From: a virus | Virus record (IMG/VR): IMGVR_UViG_3300021401_000025 | Location: 1-34,160 of that record | Direction: 5' to 3' (one strand) | Length of the DNA: 34,160 nt | In this document: in pieces, positions 5,535 to 13,988 of the stretch | How the letters are laid out: each line of letters starts with the position of its first letter | Position numbering within the stretch: the stretch's first letter is position 1 | Position numbers and translations under genes: made by a program | Notes under the pieces: model-generated | The model's input: the letters and a program-made list of their open reading frames with translations, nothing else | Databases searched by the model: none | Told to the model about the DNA's origin: nothing

Positions 5535-7336
5535 TGGCGGCTAAACCGAGCATCCGAACCGGCATCTACGACCTCCTAGGCGCGGTCGAAATCGACACCA
5601 AGGAGGAAGGGCGGACCCACGTCGAGCCGTGGCTCAGTCAACGGCTGGTGATTGACGCCGTCGCCAAGGGGCTCAACGAGGGCGTCCACGAGTTCGTCGT
5701 CCTCAAATGCCGCCAAGTCGCCATCACGACGGTTTGCAGCGTGATCGAATTGTTCTGGGCGCTCGCCAATCCGGGCGTGCAAGGCGCGATCATCGCCGAC
5801 CGCACCGACAACCTTGAGCGGCTGCGCAGGATATTCGCCGCGCTCCTCGAGACTTTGCCGCCAGAGTGGCGCAGCTCCGAACACCGGCTGACCCAGAACA
5901 ATCGCAACGGCATGGCGTTCGCCAATCGCAGCGTCATCGACCTCATGGCGGCGGCCAGCAACCCGGACCTTGGCGCATCCCGCGCGCTCAACATGATGCA
6001 CGCCACCGAGTGCGGCCAGTGGAAGTCGCTGGCGGGCGTCGAGAGCTTGAAAGCCAGCCTTGCGCGCGTCAATCCGCACCGGCTCTACATCTGGGAGAGC
6101 ATCGCAAACGGCTTCAATTGGTTTTACAACCACTGCCAGCAAGCGAAGACCGACCGCCACATGCGGTTCATCTTCGTCGGCTTCTGGGCCAATCCGACCT
6201 ACTCGATTGACAAGCACGATCCCGACTACAAGGTCTATTGGGACGGCAGGCTGGACGACGAGGAGTTAAAGCGGGCGCGTGACGTGCGCCAGCGCTACAA
6301 CATCATCGTCAAACCGGAGCAAGTGGCGTGGTGGCGACGCGAGGCGGAGTTCCGCGCGGAAGAATATATGTTGAGGCACTACCCGTGGAACGAGAGGGAA
6401 TGTTTTATCGCATCGGGGTCGAGTTTCTTCCCCGCTGCACGCACCCTCGAACTGGCGGAGAGCCTAGCGGAGGGACCACCGTACAAGGGCTATCGGTATC
6501 ACTTCGAGGATGCCTTCCTTGGCTCGTCGATCGAGCAGACGACGAACAAAGACGAAGTGCAGCTAAGAGTGTGGGAGCCGCCGGAACCGGCGGGCGTGTA
6601 CGTCATCGGCGGCGATCCGTCGGGGGGCGGCGGGGGGGACGCTAACGACCACTCGCTGCAAGTCCTGCGCTGCTACGCCGACAGATTGGTTCAAGTCGCC
6701 GAGTTCCAATCGAACAAGCCGCTGACCTATCAGTTCGCGTGGGTTCTTTGCCATCTGTGCGGCGCCTACCGCGACCATCTGGCGAACGTCGAAGTGTCGG
6801 GCGTCGGGGCCGCCGTCATCCCCGAAGTGCGCAACCTCCGCCAGCTCGCGCAGCGCGGCATCATCCAAGCCGAGCAAGGCAGCGACAGCATCCTCAACAT
6901 GGTTGGAGCCGTCCGCTGGTTTCTCTACAAGCGCGCCGACACGCTGGGCGGCGCGGGCAACGTCATCAACTGGAAAACCAATCAGGACAACAAGCAGGCG
7001 ATCTATAGCGCGCTGCGCGACAGCCTCATGCTGCGCACGATCGAGCTGCGGTCGATCCGGCTGGTCAAGCAGTTGCAGGCGATCGTCGAAGATGAGGGCT
7101 GGTTAGGGGCCGGGCCTGACACCGGCGAGAACGACGATCTTGTGAGCGCCGTCACGCTGGCGCATCATACGTGGATCGAGTGGCGTCGGCCGGGCCTGAT
7201 CGCCCGCAATCTGACGTGGGATAGCGTCAAAGGCGAGCCGCCGCCGCAGAACATGGGGACCGTGCTATCGTTCGCGTTCAGCGAACACATCCGGGCGATC
7301 AACGCGCGATCGACCCGGCGCAAAGAGGCTTTCTAA
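5534..7336 (+). CDS. terL: Terminase large subunit (600 aa)
   Basis: The DNA-packaging motor ATPase and nuclease. A Walker A-like loop lies at residues 58-65 (KCRQVAIT, the deviant form usual in TerL), a Walker B-type segment ends at E159 (ALNMMHATE), and the coupling motif is at 188-193 (ESIANG). The C-terminal RNase H-like nuclease shows D361 (VIGGDPSGG), E420 (NVEVSG) and D534/D535 (ENDDLVSA). Length is typical. The start at 5534 overlaps the fibre stop by 1 nt. No small terminase was recognised; the 76-aa or 154-aa genes downstream are not convincing candidates. Confidence 0.93.
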   Translation: MAAKPSIRTGIYDLLGAVEIDTKEEGRTHVEPWLSQRLVIDAVAKGLNEGVHEFVVLKCRQVAITTVCSVIELFWALANPGVQGAIIADRTDNLERLRRIFAALLETLPPEWRSSEHRLTQNNRNGMAFANRSVIDLMAAASNPDLGASRALNMMHATECGQWKSLAGVESLKASLARVNPHRLYIWESIANGFNWFYNHCQQAKTDRHMRFIFVGFWANPTYSIDKHDPDYKVYWDGRLDDEELKRARDVRQRYNIIVKPEQVAWWRREAEFRAEEYMLRHYPWNERECFIASGSSFFPAARTLELAESLAEGPPYKGYRYHFEDAFLGSSIEQTTNKDEVQLRVWEPPEPAGVYVIGGDPSGGGGGDANDHSLQVLRCYADRLVQVAEFQSNKPLTYQFAWVLCHLCGAYRDHLANVEVSGVGAAVIPEVRNLRQLAQRGIIQAEQGSDSILNMVGAVRWFLYKRADTLGGAGNVINWKTNQDNKQAIYSALRDSLMLRTIELRSIRLVKQLQAIVEDEGWLGAGPDTGENDDLVSAVTLAHHTWIEWRRPGLIARNLTWDSVKGEPPPQNMGTVLSFAFSEHIRAINARSTRRKEAF

Positions 7337-7422
7337 GTGACTTCATTCCCGCACTGGAGCGTTTGGCGCGCAGCCACGGGTTAGACACAACCGCGCACTT
7401 TCTGCGCATGGCGAGGAACAAA

Positions 7423-7653
7423 ATGGACAAGGAACAGTCGTTTGGCGAGCGCGCGGTGGGCCTGAGTTTCAATCCGAGCGGTTCGGGCCTTGTTGATAGC
7501 TTGAAGCGGGCATCGGCGGAGTTCGTCGACGCTTGCAACAACGAGCGCCAATTAGCCACCGATCCCGAGGTCAAACGCATGTATTCGGTGGCGATCACCG
7601 AAGCGCAGACGGCGCAGATGTGGGCCGTGAAAGCGGCGACTTGGAGGAGCTAA
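7423..7653 (+). CDS. Acb2-like anti-CBASS protein (Acb2/Tad1 hairpin domain, 76 aa)
   Basis: The protein has the two signatures of the Acb2/Tad1 hairpin family: SFNPSGSGLVDSLKRA at residues 15-30 and the C-terminal helix QTAQMWAVKAATW at 62-74, joined by a helix (EFVDACNN). Its length suits Acb2 (about 90 aa). Known Acb2 proteins are phage 'sponges' that bind cyclic oligonucleotides made by CBASS and so block abortive infection; that function is inferred here from family pattern alone. The ATG at 7423 is preceded by GCGAGGAACAAA; a TTG at 7363 would add 20 residues not typical of the family. It overlaps the next gene by 1 nt. Confidence 0.75.
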   Translation: MDKEQSFGERAVGLSFNPSGSGLVDSLKRASAEFVDACNNERQLATDPEVKRMYSVAITEAQTAQMWAVKAATWRS

Positions 7654-7883
7654 TGGCGACGCAACCGAAGCCGAAACCGAAACCCGAGCCCGAGCCGCCC
7701 GAGCCTAAGCCCGAGGAAGACGACGCCGCCGTCGCGGAGCCCACCGAGGGGCCGATACCGGGCGCTTCTCTGCTAGATCGCGTCGACGCCCTGTTCACCA
7801 GCCACGTCGCTTTGATCGAACGCGTCGAGAAGCTTGAGGAGCGCGTCGCCGCGCCGCCGATCGGGCTGGGCCGTCGGCCATGA
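7653..7883 (+). CDS. Proline-rich small protein (76 aa)
   Basis: Residues 5-24 are a low-complexity KP/EP run, followed by an acidic linker and a C-terminal amphipathic helix (LLDRVDALFTSHVALIERVE) that could dimerise as a coiled coil. No family is recognised. TTGGAGGAGCTA precedes the ATG, which overlaps the Acb2-like stop by 1 nt; its own stop overlaps the next gene by 4 bp. Confidence 0.65.
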   Translation: MATQPKPKPKPEPEPPEPKPEEDDAAVAEPTEGPIPGASLLDRVDALFTSHVALIERVEKLEERVAAPPIGLGRRP

Positions 7884-8062
7884 GAAGTCCGCTTGGCATC
7901 GTCGTCGTCATCCTCCTGATCCTGATCTTGTTCGGGGGCTTCGCCGGGCCGCGCTTCAATCCAAACTGGCAGTATGGCTATGGCTACGGCACGCCCGGCT
8001 TGGGGATCGTCGGCGTCATCCTCGTCGTGTTCCTCATCCTCTGGTTGCTGGGCTTCGTCTGA
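7880..8062 (+). CDS. DUF3309-like small membrane protein (60 aa)
   Basis: Two hydrophobic segments (residues 5-20, GIVVVILLILILFGGF, and about 42-60, GIVGVILVVFLILWLLGFV) flank a polar loop rich in Y and G (QYGYGYGTPG). This layout matches the DUF3309 family of roughly 50-60-aa proteobacterial membrane proteins; function unknown. It begins by a 4-bp overlap and its stop overlaps the next start. A holin role is possible from topology but not specifically indicated. Confidence 0.68.
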   Translation: MRSPLGIVVVILLILILFGGFAGPRFNPNWQYGYGYGTPGLGIVGVILVVFLILWLLGFV

Positions 8063-8526
8063 TGCCGATCATGCGGACCTACATGTGCGGCGAGTGCAGC
8101 CACCGGATGGAAGTCGTCCTGTCGGCCGAGCAATGGGACGCGCCCCCGCCCTCGTGCGAGAGCTGCGACGCCCGGATGGGGCAGGAGTTCAAGCCGCCCG
8201 CGATCGGCGGCTCAGTTAGCATGAGGGCGCATCGCGTCGCCGAGGACATCATCGCCAACGACTACAAGGTGGCAAACGTCCAATTCGACAACCGGCAGGG
8301 CGGCGTGCCGAAGGTCCGCTACAAGGATCAATCGGCGACCGCGCTGCAATCAACGTGGGGCGGCCAGATCGCCAACGCGCTCGAAACCGCCGCCGCGATC
8401 GGCAAGCAGACCCGCCGCGAGAATGGCGGCTTCGACGGGCTCGACATGCTCAAGGCGAACCTTGCCAGCGGGGCGCAACCGGACCTAATTGAGGCGAGTA
8501 GACGGCGAGCCATCAAGGTCTGGTAG
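8062..8526 (+). CDS. Zinc-ribbon protein upstream of portal (154 aa)
   Basis: The N-terminus holds a FmdB-type zinc ribbon with C9/C12 (MCGEC) and C32/C35 (CESC). The remainder (about residues 55-154) is polar and helical without known motifs. FmdB-like ribbons are often found beside phage portal genes. The start at 8062 overlaps the preceding stop (TGATG) and the gene ends 3 nt before the portal gene. Confidence 0.72.
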   Translation: MPIMRTYMCGECSHRMEVVLSAEQWDAPPPSCESCDARMGQEFKPPAIGGSVSMRAHRVAEDIIANDYKVANVQFDNRQGGVPKVRYKDQSATALQSTWGGQIANALETAAAIGKQTRRENGGFDGLDMLKANLASGAQPDLIEASRRRAIKVW

Positions 8527-8529
8527 CGC

Positions 8530-10269
8530 ATGGCGCTCAAAATCCCGAAACAATCCGGCGACCTCAAGCTCTGGATCAGGGAGATGATCGACCAGTGCAT
8601 GGCGTCGTCCGAGGAGCGCGGCATGATCTATTCCCGCGCCGCCCAATACTATTACATGGGCTCGATGGACAATAGGGCCGCGCTCTACAACAAAACCAAG
8701 CCCTTCATCGACAAGCTCGCCGGTTTCCTCATGCAGCCGACCGACGTGCGCTTCCAGCTCATCTACGACAGCGGCGAAGACGACAGCATCCTCGAACGCT
8801 CGCAGCTCGTGGCCGAAAAACTCAGCATGGATTTCCGCCAGACGGACGCGGACATCACCTTCGCCGAGGCGGTCGTGTGGAGCCTCGTGAACGGCTGTCA
8901 AATCCTCAAAGTCCTGCCCGACGGCGACAGCGGCACGTTCAAGACCGCCCCCGTGCATCCGCAGAATTTCGGCGTGCTTTCCGAGACGACCCTCAACCTC
9001 GACGAGCAAGAGGCGTTCTGCCACGTCAGCTATCCGACCAAGTCGCGGCTGCGCACGATGCTCCTCGAACACCCGCGCTACGAAGAAATCATGGACAAGC
9101 TGGAAACCCAGCCGGGGCCGATGCGCGAGGAGGAGGAGCCGACCTACTTTCACCAAATGGTTGTGGGCGGACTGCAACCACTGGGGGACGTTGGCGACGC
9201 GCCGAGTAGCGCGGCGGGTATCGTCAACGTCTTTCCCGTTCCCACCCCATGGCGACCGCAGCGATCGTTCGCGCCGACCGTCAAGCACTGCGAAGTGTGG
9301 ATCAAGGACCGCGACCGGGACGAGGATTGGACGACGATCCAAGTCATCTACGGCGCGGAGCCGATCATCATCGAAGGCGACGACACCCGACGCAACCTGT
9401 CGCGCGTCCCCGGCAAGTCGAGCTTCGTCAAGGTGCAGCCGCAGCCGACGCCCGGCTATTTCTGGGGCCGCTCGATGATCGCCGACGTTCAGATGTTGCA
9501 GGACATGCTGAACAAGCGGATGCGCGACATCAAAGTAATGTGGGACCGCAATGTCAACGCTCCACAAGTATTCAGCGGGTTCAGCTCCGTCACCGAGGAA
9601 CAATACTTCAAGATCGTCAATGAGGGAGGCTTCATTAATGATCCAAACCCTAACGCAAAAGCGTCAAAACTACTGGACCCGCCGCCGGAAAACTACTTGG
9701 AAGAACTCGAATTTATTTTCAAATTGTTTGATGAAGCTTCTGGGTTCTCGCCTATCATGTCTGGATCAGGAGAGCCGGGCGTCCGAGCTGGCGTCCATGC
9801 TCAAACTCTGGTTAGAACTTCGTCCCCCCACCTCATCAAGCAAGCCGCCACGCTCGAACGGCAGCTCGCGGATTGTGGGTGGCTGGCGCTCCGCATCATG
9901 CAAGCCATGGACGCCCTCATCTACACCACCGCCGATAGCCAAATCGAATTTCTCCTCTCCCAGCTACCGGGCAATTTCCAAGTCCAAGTCGACAGCCATA
10001 GCGCGTCGCCAGCCTTCGCGGAGGACAATCGTCAGGTGGCTATTGCGCTCGCTAGAGCGGGAGCGATCGACGCCGAGGATCTGATCCACATGCTCCACCC
10101 GCCGGGCGCCGAGCTGCTTTTGTCGCGCTTGAAGCAACGGCAGAAAGCCCAAGCCGCGCAGGCGAAGGAGGAAAAGACCGAAGGCATGATGATGCAGCTT
10201 TTGGGCATCAAGCCGGGCGGCGGCGGCACGCGCAAGAAGGCAGGCGGCGGCAAGCCGACTTTGCAGTGA
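8530..10269 (+). CDS. Portal protein (579 aa)
   Basis: The dodecameric vertex protein through which DNA enters and leaves the head. Features seen: an N-terminal helical region with RAAQYYYMG, the segment KTKPFIDKLAGFLMQPTDVR, a beta-rich central wing (residues about 250-330), a long stem-like helix near 330-350 (MLQDMLNKRMRDIKVMW), and a Gln/Ala-rich C-terminal barrel-type helix ending in a Gly/Lys-rich tail. Size and position after TerL agree with podovirus-type portals. The internal stretch near 9600-9830 has lower GC than its surroundings, but the frame is intact. Confidence 0.88.
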   Translation: MALKIPKQSGDLKLWIREMIDQCMASSEERGMIYSRAAQYYYMGSMDNRAALYNKTKPFIDKLAGFLMQPTDVRFQLIYDSGEDDSILERSQLVAEKLSMDFRQTDADITFAEAVVWSLVNGCQILKVLPDGDSGTFKTAPVHPQNFGVLSETTLNLDEQEAFCHVSYPTKSRLRTMLLEHPRYEEIMDKLETQPGPMREEEEPTYFHQMVVGGLQPLGDVGDAPSSAAGIVNVFPVPTPWRPQRSFAPTVKHCEVWIKDRDRDEDWTTIQVIYGAEPIIIEGDDTRRNLSRVPGKSSFVKVQPQPTPGYFWGRSMIADVQMLQDMLNKRMRDIKVMWDRNVNAPQVFSGFSSVTEEQYFKIVNEGGFINDPNPNAKASKLLDPPPENYLEELEFIFKLFDEASGFSPIMSGSGEPGVRAGVHAQTLVRTSSPHLIKQAATLERQLADCGWLALRIMQAMDALIYTTADSQIEFLLSQLPGNFQVQVDSHSASPAFAEDNRQVAIALARAGAIDAEDLIHMLHPPGAELLLSRLKQRQKAQAAQAKEEKTEGMMMQLLGIKPGGGGTRKKAGGGKPTLQ

Positions 10270-10359
10270 TCCGATAATCGGCTAGCTTCCCGCCGTCCCG
10301 GCCCTATCCCCTAGGGCGAGAACCGCGCACACGGGATGACCGTCCCCGCTAGCAGATTA

Positions 10360-10376
10360 GCCCCCGACGCGGGGGC
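10360..10376. other. Small GC hairpin between portal and next gene
   Basis: GCCCCC-GACGC-GGGGGC can form a 6-bp GC-only stem in the 127-nt gap after the portal gene. There is no T-tract, so it is more likely an RNA-processing or attenuation element than a terminator. The rest of the gap holds no gene that I can see. Confidence 0.35.
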
Positions 10377-10396
10377 GGCCTCCGGGTGAATAGCAG

Positions 10397-10894
10397 ATGG
10401 CAGGCGACGTAACCGACGACGATCCCGAGATGGGGCAAGACCAGCCCCCGCCCGGTGGCGCTCCTCCCGGTCCTCCCACTGGCGGCCAGCCGCCGGGCGA
10501 CACTGCGCCGATGCAGGGAGGCGACCTCGCAGCCTTCGCCCGTTCGAAAATGGGCGCGCAAGTCTCAGCGCCCGGACCCGGCAACCAAGCCGACAGCATG
10601 AACCTCATCATCCAAGCTATCCAAACCTTGAAGCAGGCGGGGCTTGGATTGCAGCCCGGATCGAAGCTCCATTCCGACGTCTTCCGCACCATCAGCCAGC
10701 TCTCGCGCCACCTTGGCGGCGCTGGCAGCATGGGACCGGCCGTCGGCATCCAGAAGACGATGATCGGCGACCAGCTCAAGCGCACCATCCAGAACGCGCT
10801 GCTGCAAAAAATCATGGGCGGCGGCGGGCAGGGTCAGCCCGGCGGCGGCCAAGGCGGCGCTCCGATGCCCTCAACCCCGCTACCGGGGAGTTGA
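10397..10894 (+). CDS. Head-region hypothetical protein, Pro/Gly-rich ends (165 aa)
   Basis: The first 40 residues are P/G/Q-rich and disordered (QPPPGGAPPGPPTGGQPPG), the middle (about 66-145) is helical with LIIQAIQTLKQAG and DVFRTISQLSRHL, and the tail is again G/Q-rich. It sits between portal and capsid genes where scaffold, protease or head-assembly factors are usual; no protease motif is visible, so the role is open. Confidence 0.65.
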   Translation: MAGDVTDDDPEMGQDQPPPGGAPPGPPTGGQPPGDTAPMQGGDLAAFARSKMGAQVSAPGPGNQADSMNLIIQAIQTLKQAGLGLQPGSKLHSDVFRTISQLSRHLGGAGSMGPAVGIQKTMIGDQLKRTIQNALLQKIMGGGGQGQPGGGQGGAPMPSTPLPGS

Positions 10895-10941
10895 ACCCCG
10901 TGCTACGACAGCGCGCTCAATTTCGAGCAGGGGTCCGTGAC

Positions 10942-11589
10942 ATGAACAGATTTCTTTTGGCCGCCGCCCTCCTTGCGGCGACTGTCGTTCCCGCCGCTGC
11001 GACGTTGCAAATCGAAGTGTTCGACAACGGCGCGCTCATCGACAACGTGACGGGCATCACGACCGGCGCGGCAAGCCTCACCGCCAATGACGCGAACTTC
11101 GCCAACATCACCATCAACGCTCAAGGCTCGCCGATCCTGCCGAACGCCGACCTGTCGAGCGTCACCCTCGACGCCACCGCAGCGCTGGGCTTTACCGGCT
11201 CGCACACGCTGACGGTCGACATCCTGCAAAGCGCCATCTTCGGGACCGGCAACACGCTCTCGACCTTCACCGTCAACGGGCTCACCAACGATCCCGGCCC
11301 GACGACCGAAAGCACGTTCGCCAATGGCGGGTTGCTCGCTTCGCACGTCTTCCCCGCCGCTTTGCTCGATGGCTCTTTCGGGCCGGTTTCGGCGGCGACC
11401 GGCGCGTTCAGTTCGGACGAGACGCAGTTCGCGATCGACTTCACCGCGCCGCGTCAGTCGTTCGGCGGCTCGATCCAACTGACGACCGGCGTTCCCGAGC
11501 CGTCGACTTGGGTCATGCTGGGGATCGGATTTGGCTTCATGGCGTGGGGCGCTTCGACGCGCCGCCGCGCTCGTCAACTCGTAGTGTAA
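10942..11589 (+). CDS. PEP-CTERM sorting-signal protein (215 aa)
   Basis: The protein has an N-terminal signal peptide (MNRFLLAAALLAATVVPAAA) and a textbook PEP-CTERM tail: VPEPSTW at 184-190, a hydrophobic helix (VMLGIGFGFMAWGA) and an Arg cluster (TRRRAR). Between them lies a beta-rich, Thr/Asn/Gly-rich extracellular-type domain without cysteines. In bacteria such tails are recognised by an exosortase that processes and exports the protein to the envelope. An exosortase would have to come from the host. A TTG start at 10891 overlapping the previous gene is possible, but ATG 10942 gives the signal peptide at the very N-terminus. It is unusual inside a phage head module. Confidence 0.85.
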   Translation: MNRFLLAAALLAATVVPAAATLQIEVFDNGALIDNVTGITTGAASLTANDANFANITINAQGSPILPNADLSSVTLDATAALGFTGSHTLTVDILQSAIFGTGNTLSTFTVNGLTNDPGPTTESTFANGGLLASHVFPAALLDGSFGPVSAATGAFSSDETQFAIDFTAPRQSFGGSIQLTTGVPEPSTWVMLGIGFGFMAWGASTRRRARQLVV

Positions 11590-11615
11590 TCTATATGGGT
11601 TGACAGTCTAACCTA
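11585..11615. promoter_or_regulatory. Dispersed dyad motif, copy 3
   Basis: TGTAA-N11-TGACAGTCTAACCTA overlaps the TAA stop of the PEP-CTERM gene and ends 15 nt before the next ATG. It differs from copy 5 at only a few positions. The TTGACA is too near the start codon to serve as its -35. Confidence 0.65.
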
Positions 11616-11630
11616 GACTTGGAGGAAAAG

Positions 11631-11816
11631 ATGGCTCAGAACCGTTCATACGACCCGCCCATCACGTCGCCCCCGGAGACGCCGCCGAGGACGGTCCTCC
11701 AAGTCGACACCCAATCGGAAGTCAGCGAGTGGGGCGCGATCCCGAAGGTCGTGCCTAAGCCCGAAGGCGGCGTCCCGTTGCAGCCTTCCGTCGTAGGCAA
11801 GGACAACAAGAGCTAA
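11631..11816 (+). CDS. Small proline-rich protein (61 aa)
   Basis: A 61-aa protein rich in P, V and S (DPPITSPPETPPRTVLQ, later VPKPEGGVPLQP), probably disordered. No family is recognised. GGAGGAAAAG before ATG 11631 is a strong ribosome site, and the dyad motif lies directly upstream. A 123-nt gap follows before the scaffold gene; within it GGGC-GCAA-GCCC could form a small GNRA-loop hairpin, otherwise nothing is seen. Confidence 0.65.
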   Translation: MAQNRSYDPPITSPPETPPRTVLQVDTQSEVSEWGAIPKVVPKPEGGVPLQPSVVGKDNKS

Positions 11817-11939
11817 GGATCGTGGCCGACCCGACGGCAAGGGGAGGGGCGAGGCGGCGTAGGGCGCAAGCCCGAGATGACCGCAACGGCATAGGTCGAG
11901 TATCGGCGGCCCCTTCCGCCACCACTTTAGGAACGTAGG

Positions 11940-12479
11940 ATGCCGCGCACCATCTCGGACGAGGAATACAAGTACCTCCAAGACAAGCGGATGACCGCCG
12001 ACTTTGTCGAGAGCATCTACAACGATCCGCAGTTGAACAAAGAGGCGAAGCGCCTCATCAAACGCAAGTACCCGAACCTCGCCATCCCCGACTTCGATAT
12101 TGAAACGAAGGTCGAGCAACGGTTCAACGCCGAGGATCAGAAGAAGGCGAAAGAGGCGGCCGACGCGGCGGCGAAGGCCGATCGCGACGCTTGGAACGCC
12201 AGCCGCGCCAAAGTCCAGAAGGAATACGGCTTCACCGACGAGGCGATGAAAGACCTCGAAAAGTGGATGCACGAAAAAGCCGTCGCCGATCACGAAGTGG
12301 CGGCCGAATACAGGGCGAGCAAGAACCCGCAGACCTCAAGTCCGACCTATGACAGCCAGTTCTGGCATCATGAAAAGGCGGACGGTTTCGCCGAAATCGC
12401 TAAAGACCCGGAAGCGTGGGGACGCAAAGAAATCCTAGGCGCAATCCACCGTGACGAGGAGCGCGCCCGAGGGAGATGA
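11940..12479 (+). CDS. Putative scaffold protein (179 aa)
   Basis: A 179-aa, highly charged helical protein (many K/E/D/A; EDQKKAKEAADAAAKADRDA near residues 63-82) with no membrane or signal segment. It ends four bases before the major capsid gene. That composition and place are typical of phage scaffolding proteins, which guide procapsid assembly and leave before DNA packaging. The N-terminal EEYKYLQDKR and ADFVESIYNDP segments look conserved. The assignment rests on context and composition, not on a specific motif. Confidence 0.7.
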   Translation: MPRTISDEEYKYLQDKRMTADFVESIYNDPQLNKEAKRLIKRKYPNLAIPDFDIETKVEQRFNAEDQKKAKEAADAAAKADRDAWNASRAKVQKEYGFTDEAMKDLEKWMHEKAVADHEVAAEYRASKNPQTSSPTYDSQFWHHEKADGFAEIAKDPEAWGRKEILGAIHRDEERARGR

Positions 12480-12482
12480 CCT

Positions 12483-13499
12483 ATGCCCCTGCTTGGCGCG
12501 GGTATTATTCCAGCCGGTCCAATCGGTCTGGAGCTGCAAGCGACCGTCCGCCGCGTCTTCGCGCAAATGGTCGTCATTTTAATCTACAAACAAAATCCGC
12601 TCCTCGCCCTTCTCCTCCGTAACGCTATCCGGGCTAGCGGCGGCGTCTCGCCGTACACCCAGCCGGTGCAGACCGGGCAGTACGTCCAATCGAGCTGGAT
12701 CGGGCCAGCCGGGCAGTTCAATCTGCCCCAAGACGTGGCCGCGACCGTCAACGCGGAGTTCAACATGTGCGCGCTGGCGACGCCGGTCAGCTCGCTGGGC
12801 CTCGAACAGCTCGTCACGCAGGACGCGATCGCCGTCGCCTCGCGCCTCATGCTCAAGCTGAACGATCTGAAAAACAGCTCGTTGCAGGCGCTCACTTCCG
12901 CTTTGTTCGGGCCGCCCGTCACCAACGTCCTGCAAATGTTCTCGCTACAGGACGCCTACGGCAATGCGACCACCGCGCCCACCTATGGCGGCTTAAGCCG
13001 GGTCACTTATCCCGATTGGCAGGGGCTCGTCGTCGCGGGCGCTGGCGACATCCTCACCCGCGCCGCGTTCATCCCCAACATGCTCGCCGCGGTCAAAAAC
13101 TCAGGCGGCGAGGCGTTGGATTTCATGGTCTGTTCGGTCGAGGATTGGACGACCTTGTTGACGGATTTCATGGCCGTCGAACGCTACAACAACGATCCCA
13201 GCTCCCGATGGGGCAAGGATGACCCGGTCAATTCCGGCTTCCGTGGGCTTTTGCTCGGCGACACGCCGATCTTCTTTGACTTGAATTGTCCGCAGGGTAC
13301 GGCCTATGGCTTCAACTCAAAATACATCACGCTCGTGGTACACGAGGATGCAAATTTTGCGTGGACCGGCTGGTACTCCACCATCCCGCAAGGCCAGATC
13401 GCGAGCGTGGGTCTATCGATTACTGCGCTCAATCTGGTCTGCTCTAAGCCATCGACCGGGATGCAGATAACCGGCATCACGGGAGGAGCGCCGTTCTAA
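12483..13499 (+). CDS. Major capsid protein (338 aa)
   Basis: The 338-aa size, place after the scaffold and a composition with few charges and many aromatic, Gly and Ala residues fit an HK97-fold major capsid protein. Segments such as LRNAIRASGG, the spine-helix-like DAIAVASRLMLKLNDLKNSS and the C-terminal beta-rich stretch (KYITLVVHEDANFAWTGW) suit N-arm, P- and A-domain elements. Start 12483 follows GAGGGAGATGACCT. No protease gene was identified, so cleavage of a pro-region is not indicated. Confidence 0.82.
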   Translation: MPLLGAGIIPAGPIGLELQATVRRVFAQMVVILIYKQNPLLALLLRNAIRASGGVSPYTQPVQTGQYVQSSWIGPAGQFNLPQDVAATVNAEFNMCALATPVSSLGLEQLVTQDAIAVASRLMLKLNDLKNSSLQALTSALFGPPVTNVLQMFSLQDAYGNATTAPTYGGLSRVTYPDWQGLVVAGAGDILTRAAFIPNMLAAVKNSGGEALDFMVCSVEDWTTLLTDFMAVERYNNDPSSRWGKDDPVNSGFRGLLLGDTPIFFDLNCPQGTAYGFNSKYITLVVHEDANFAWTGWYSTIPQGQIASVGLSITALNLVCSKPSTGMQITGITGGAPF

Positions 13500-13988
13500 A
13501 TGCTGCCCGTCAGCGCATGGCCGCCCGGACCTCCCGGCGCTTCGCTGTCGCCGTTCGGGCAACCGCGTCAAGTCAAGGTCTGCGGTAACGGGTTCGTGAT
13601 CCCAAAGGGCGCGTGGATCGTCGCCACCGGCGCAAACCGCGTCGTCATGTTCTACCCGCCCGTCGTCAACGTAAATCCGGCGCGAACGCCGGGGACCGGA
13701 CTACTTCCGGGCTCCATGCCGCGAAATCCACCCACCAAATGCGGCCCGCCGAAGCCGTCATGGGAGTGGCCCAAGTTTAACGACCAAGTGGAGTGGTATC
13801 GGGCGCACGGACGGAATGCGCCGCGCCCCGGCACCCGCCCGCCCAACTGGTTCGGCTGGAAATTCGTCCCCGCGCCCAGCTCCACCCTCGTTCCTTCCGG
13901 CGCGTCCGGGCTCGTGATCGCCGACGGCCAGAACGTCGTCATCACCGGCAGCGGATGCGCAACGATCACGCAGGCGTACAGTGTCTAA
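13500..13988 (+). CDS. Hypothetical virion-region protein (162 aa)
   Basis: The ATG follows the capsid stop directly with no spacer. The protein is rich in Pro, Trp and Gly, with WPPGPPGAS near the N-terminus, a central charged segment (WEWPKFNDQVEWYRAHGRN) and a beta-type C-terminus (GLVIADGQNVVITGSG). No family is recognised; a head-decoration or completion role is suggested only by position. Its stop overlaps the next gene by 8 bp. Confidence 0.65.
   Translation: MLPVSAWPPGPPGASLSPFGQPRQVKVCGNGFVIPKGAWIVATGANRVVMFYPPVVNVNPARTPGTGLLPGSMPRNPPTKCGPPKPSWEWPKFNDQVEWYRAHGRNAPRPGTRPPNWFGWKFVPAPSSTLVPSGASGLVIADGQNVVITGSGCATITQAYSV

Noticed and set aside
8485-9603. 372-aa minus-strand open frame opposite the portal gene
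   Set aside because: Antisense shadow of the clear portal gene; H/R/E/D-rich composition and no recognisable domain.
11817-11939. Possible structured RNA or tRNA in the gap before the scaffold gene
   Set aside because: Only a short GGGC-GCAA-GCCC hairpin and a GC stem are visible; no cloverleaf or T-loop sequence.
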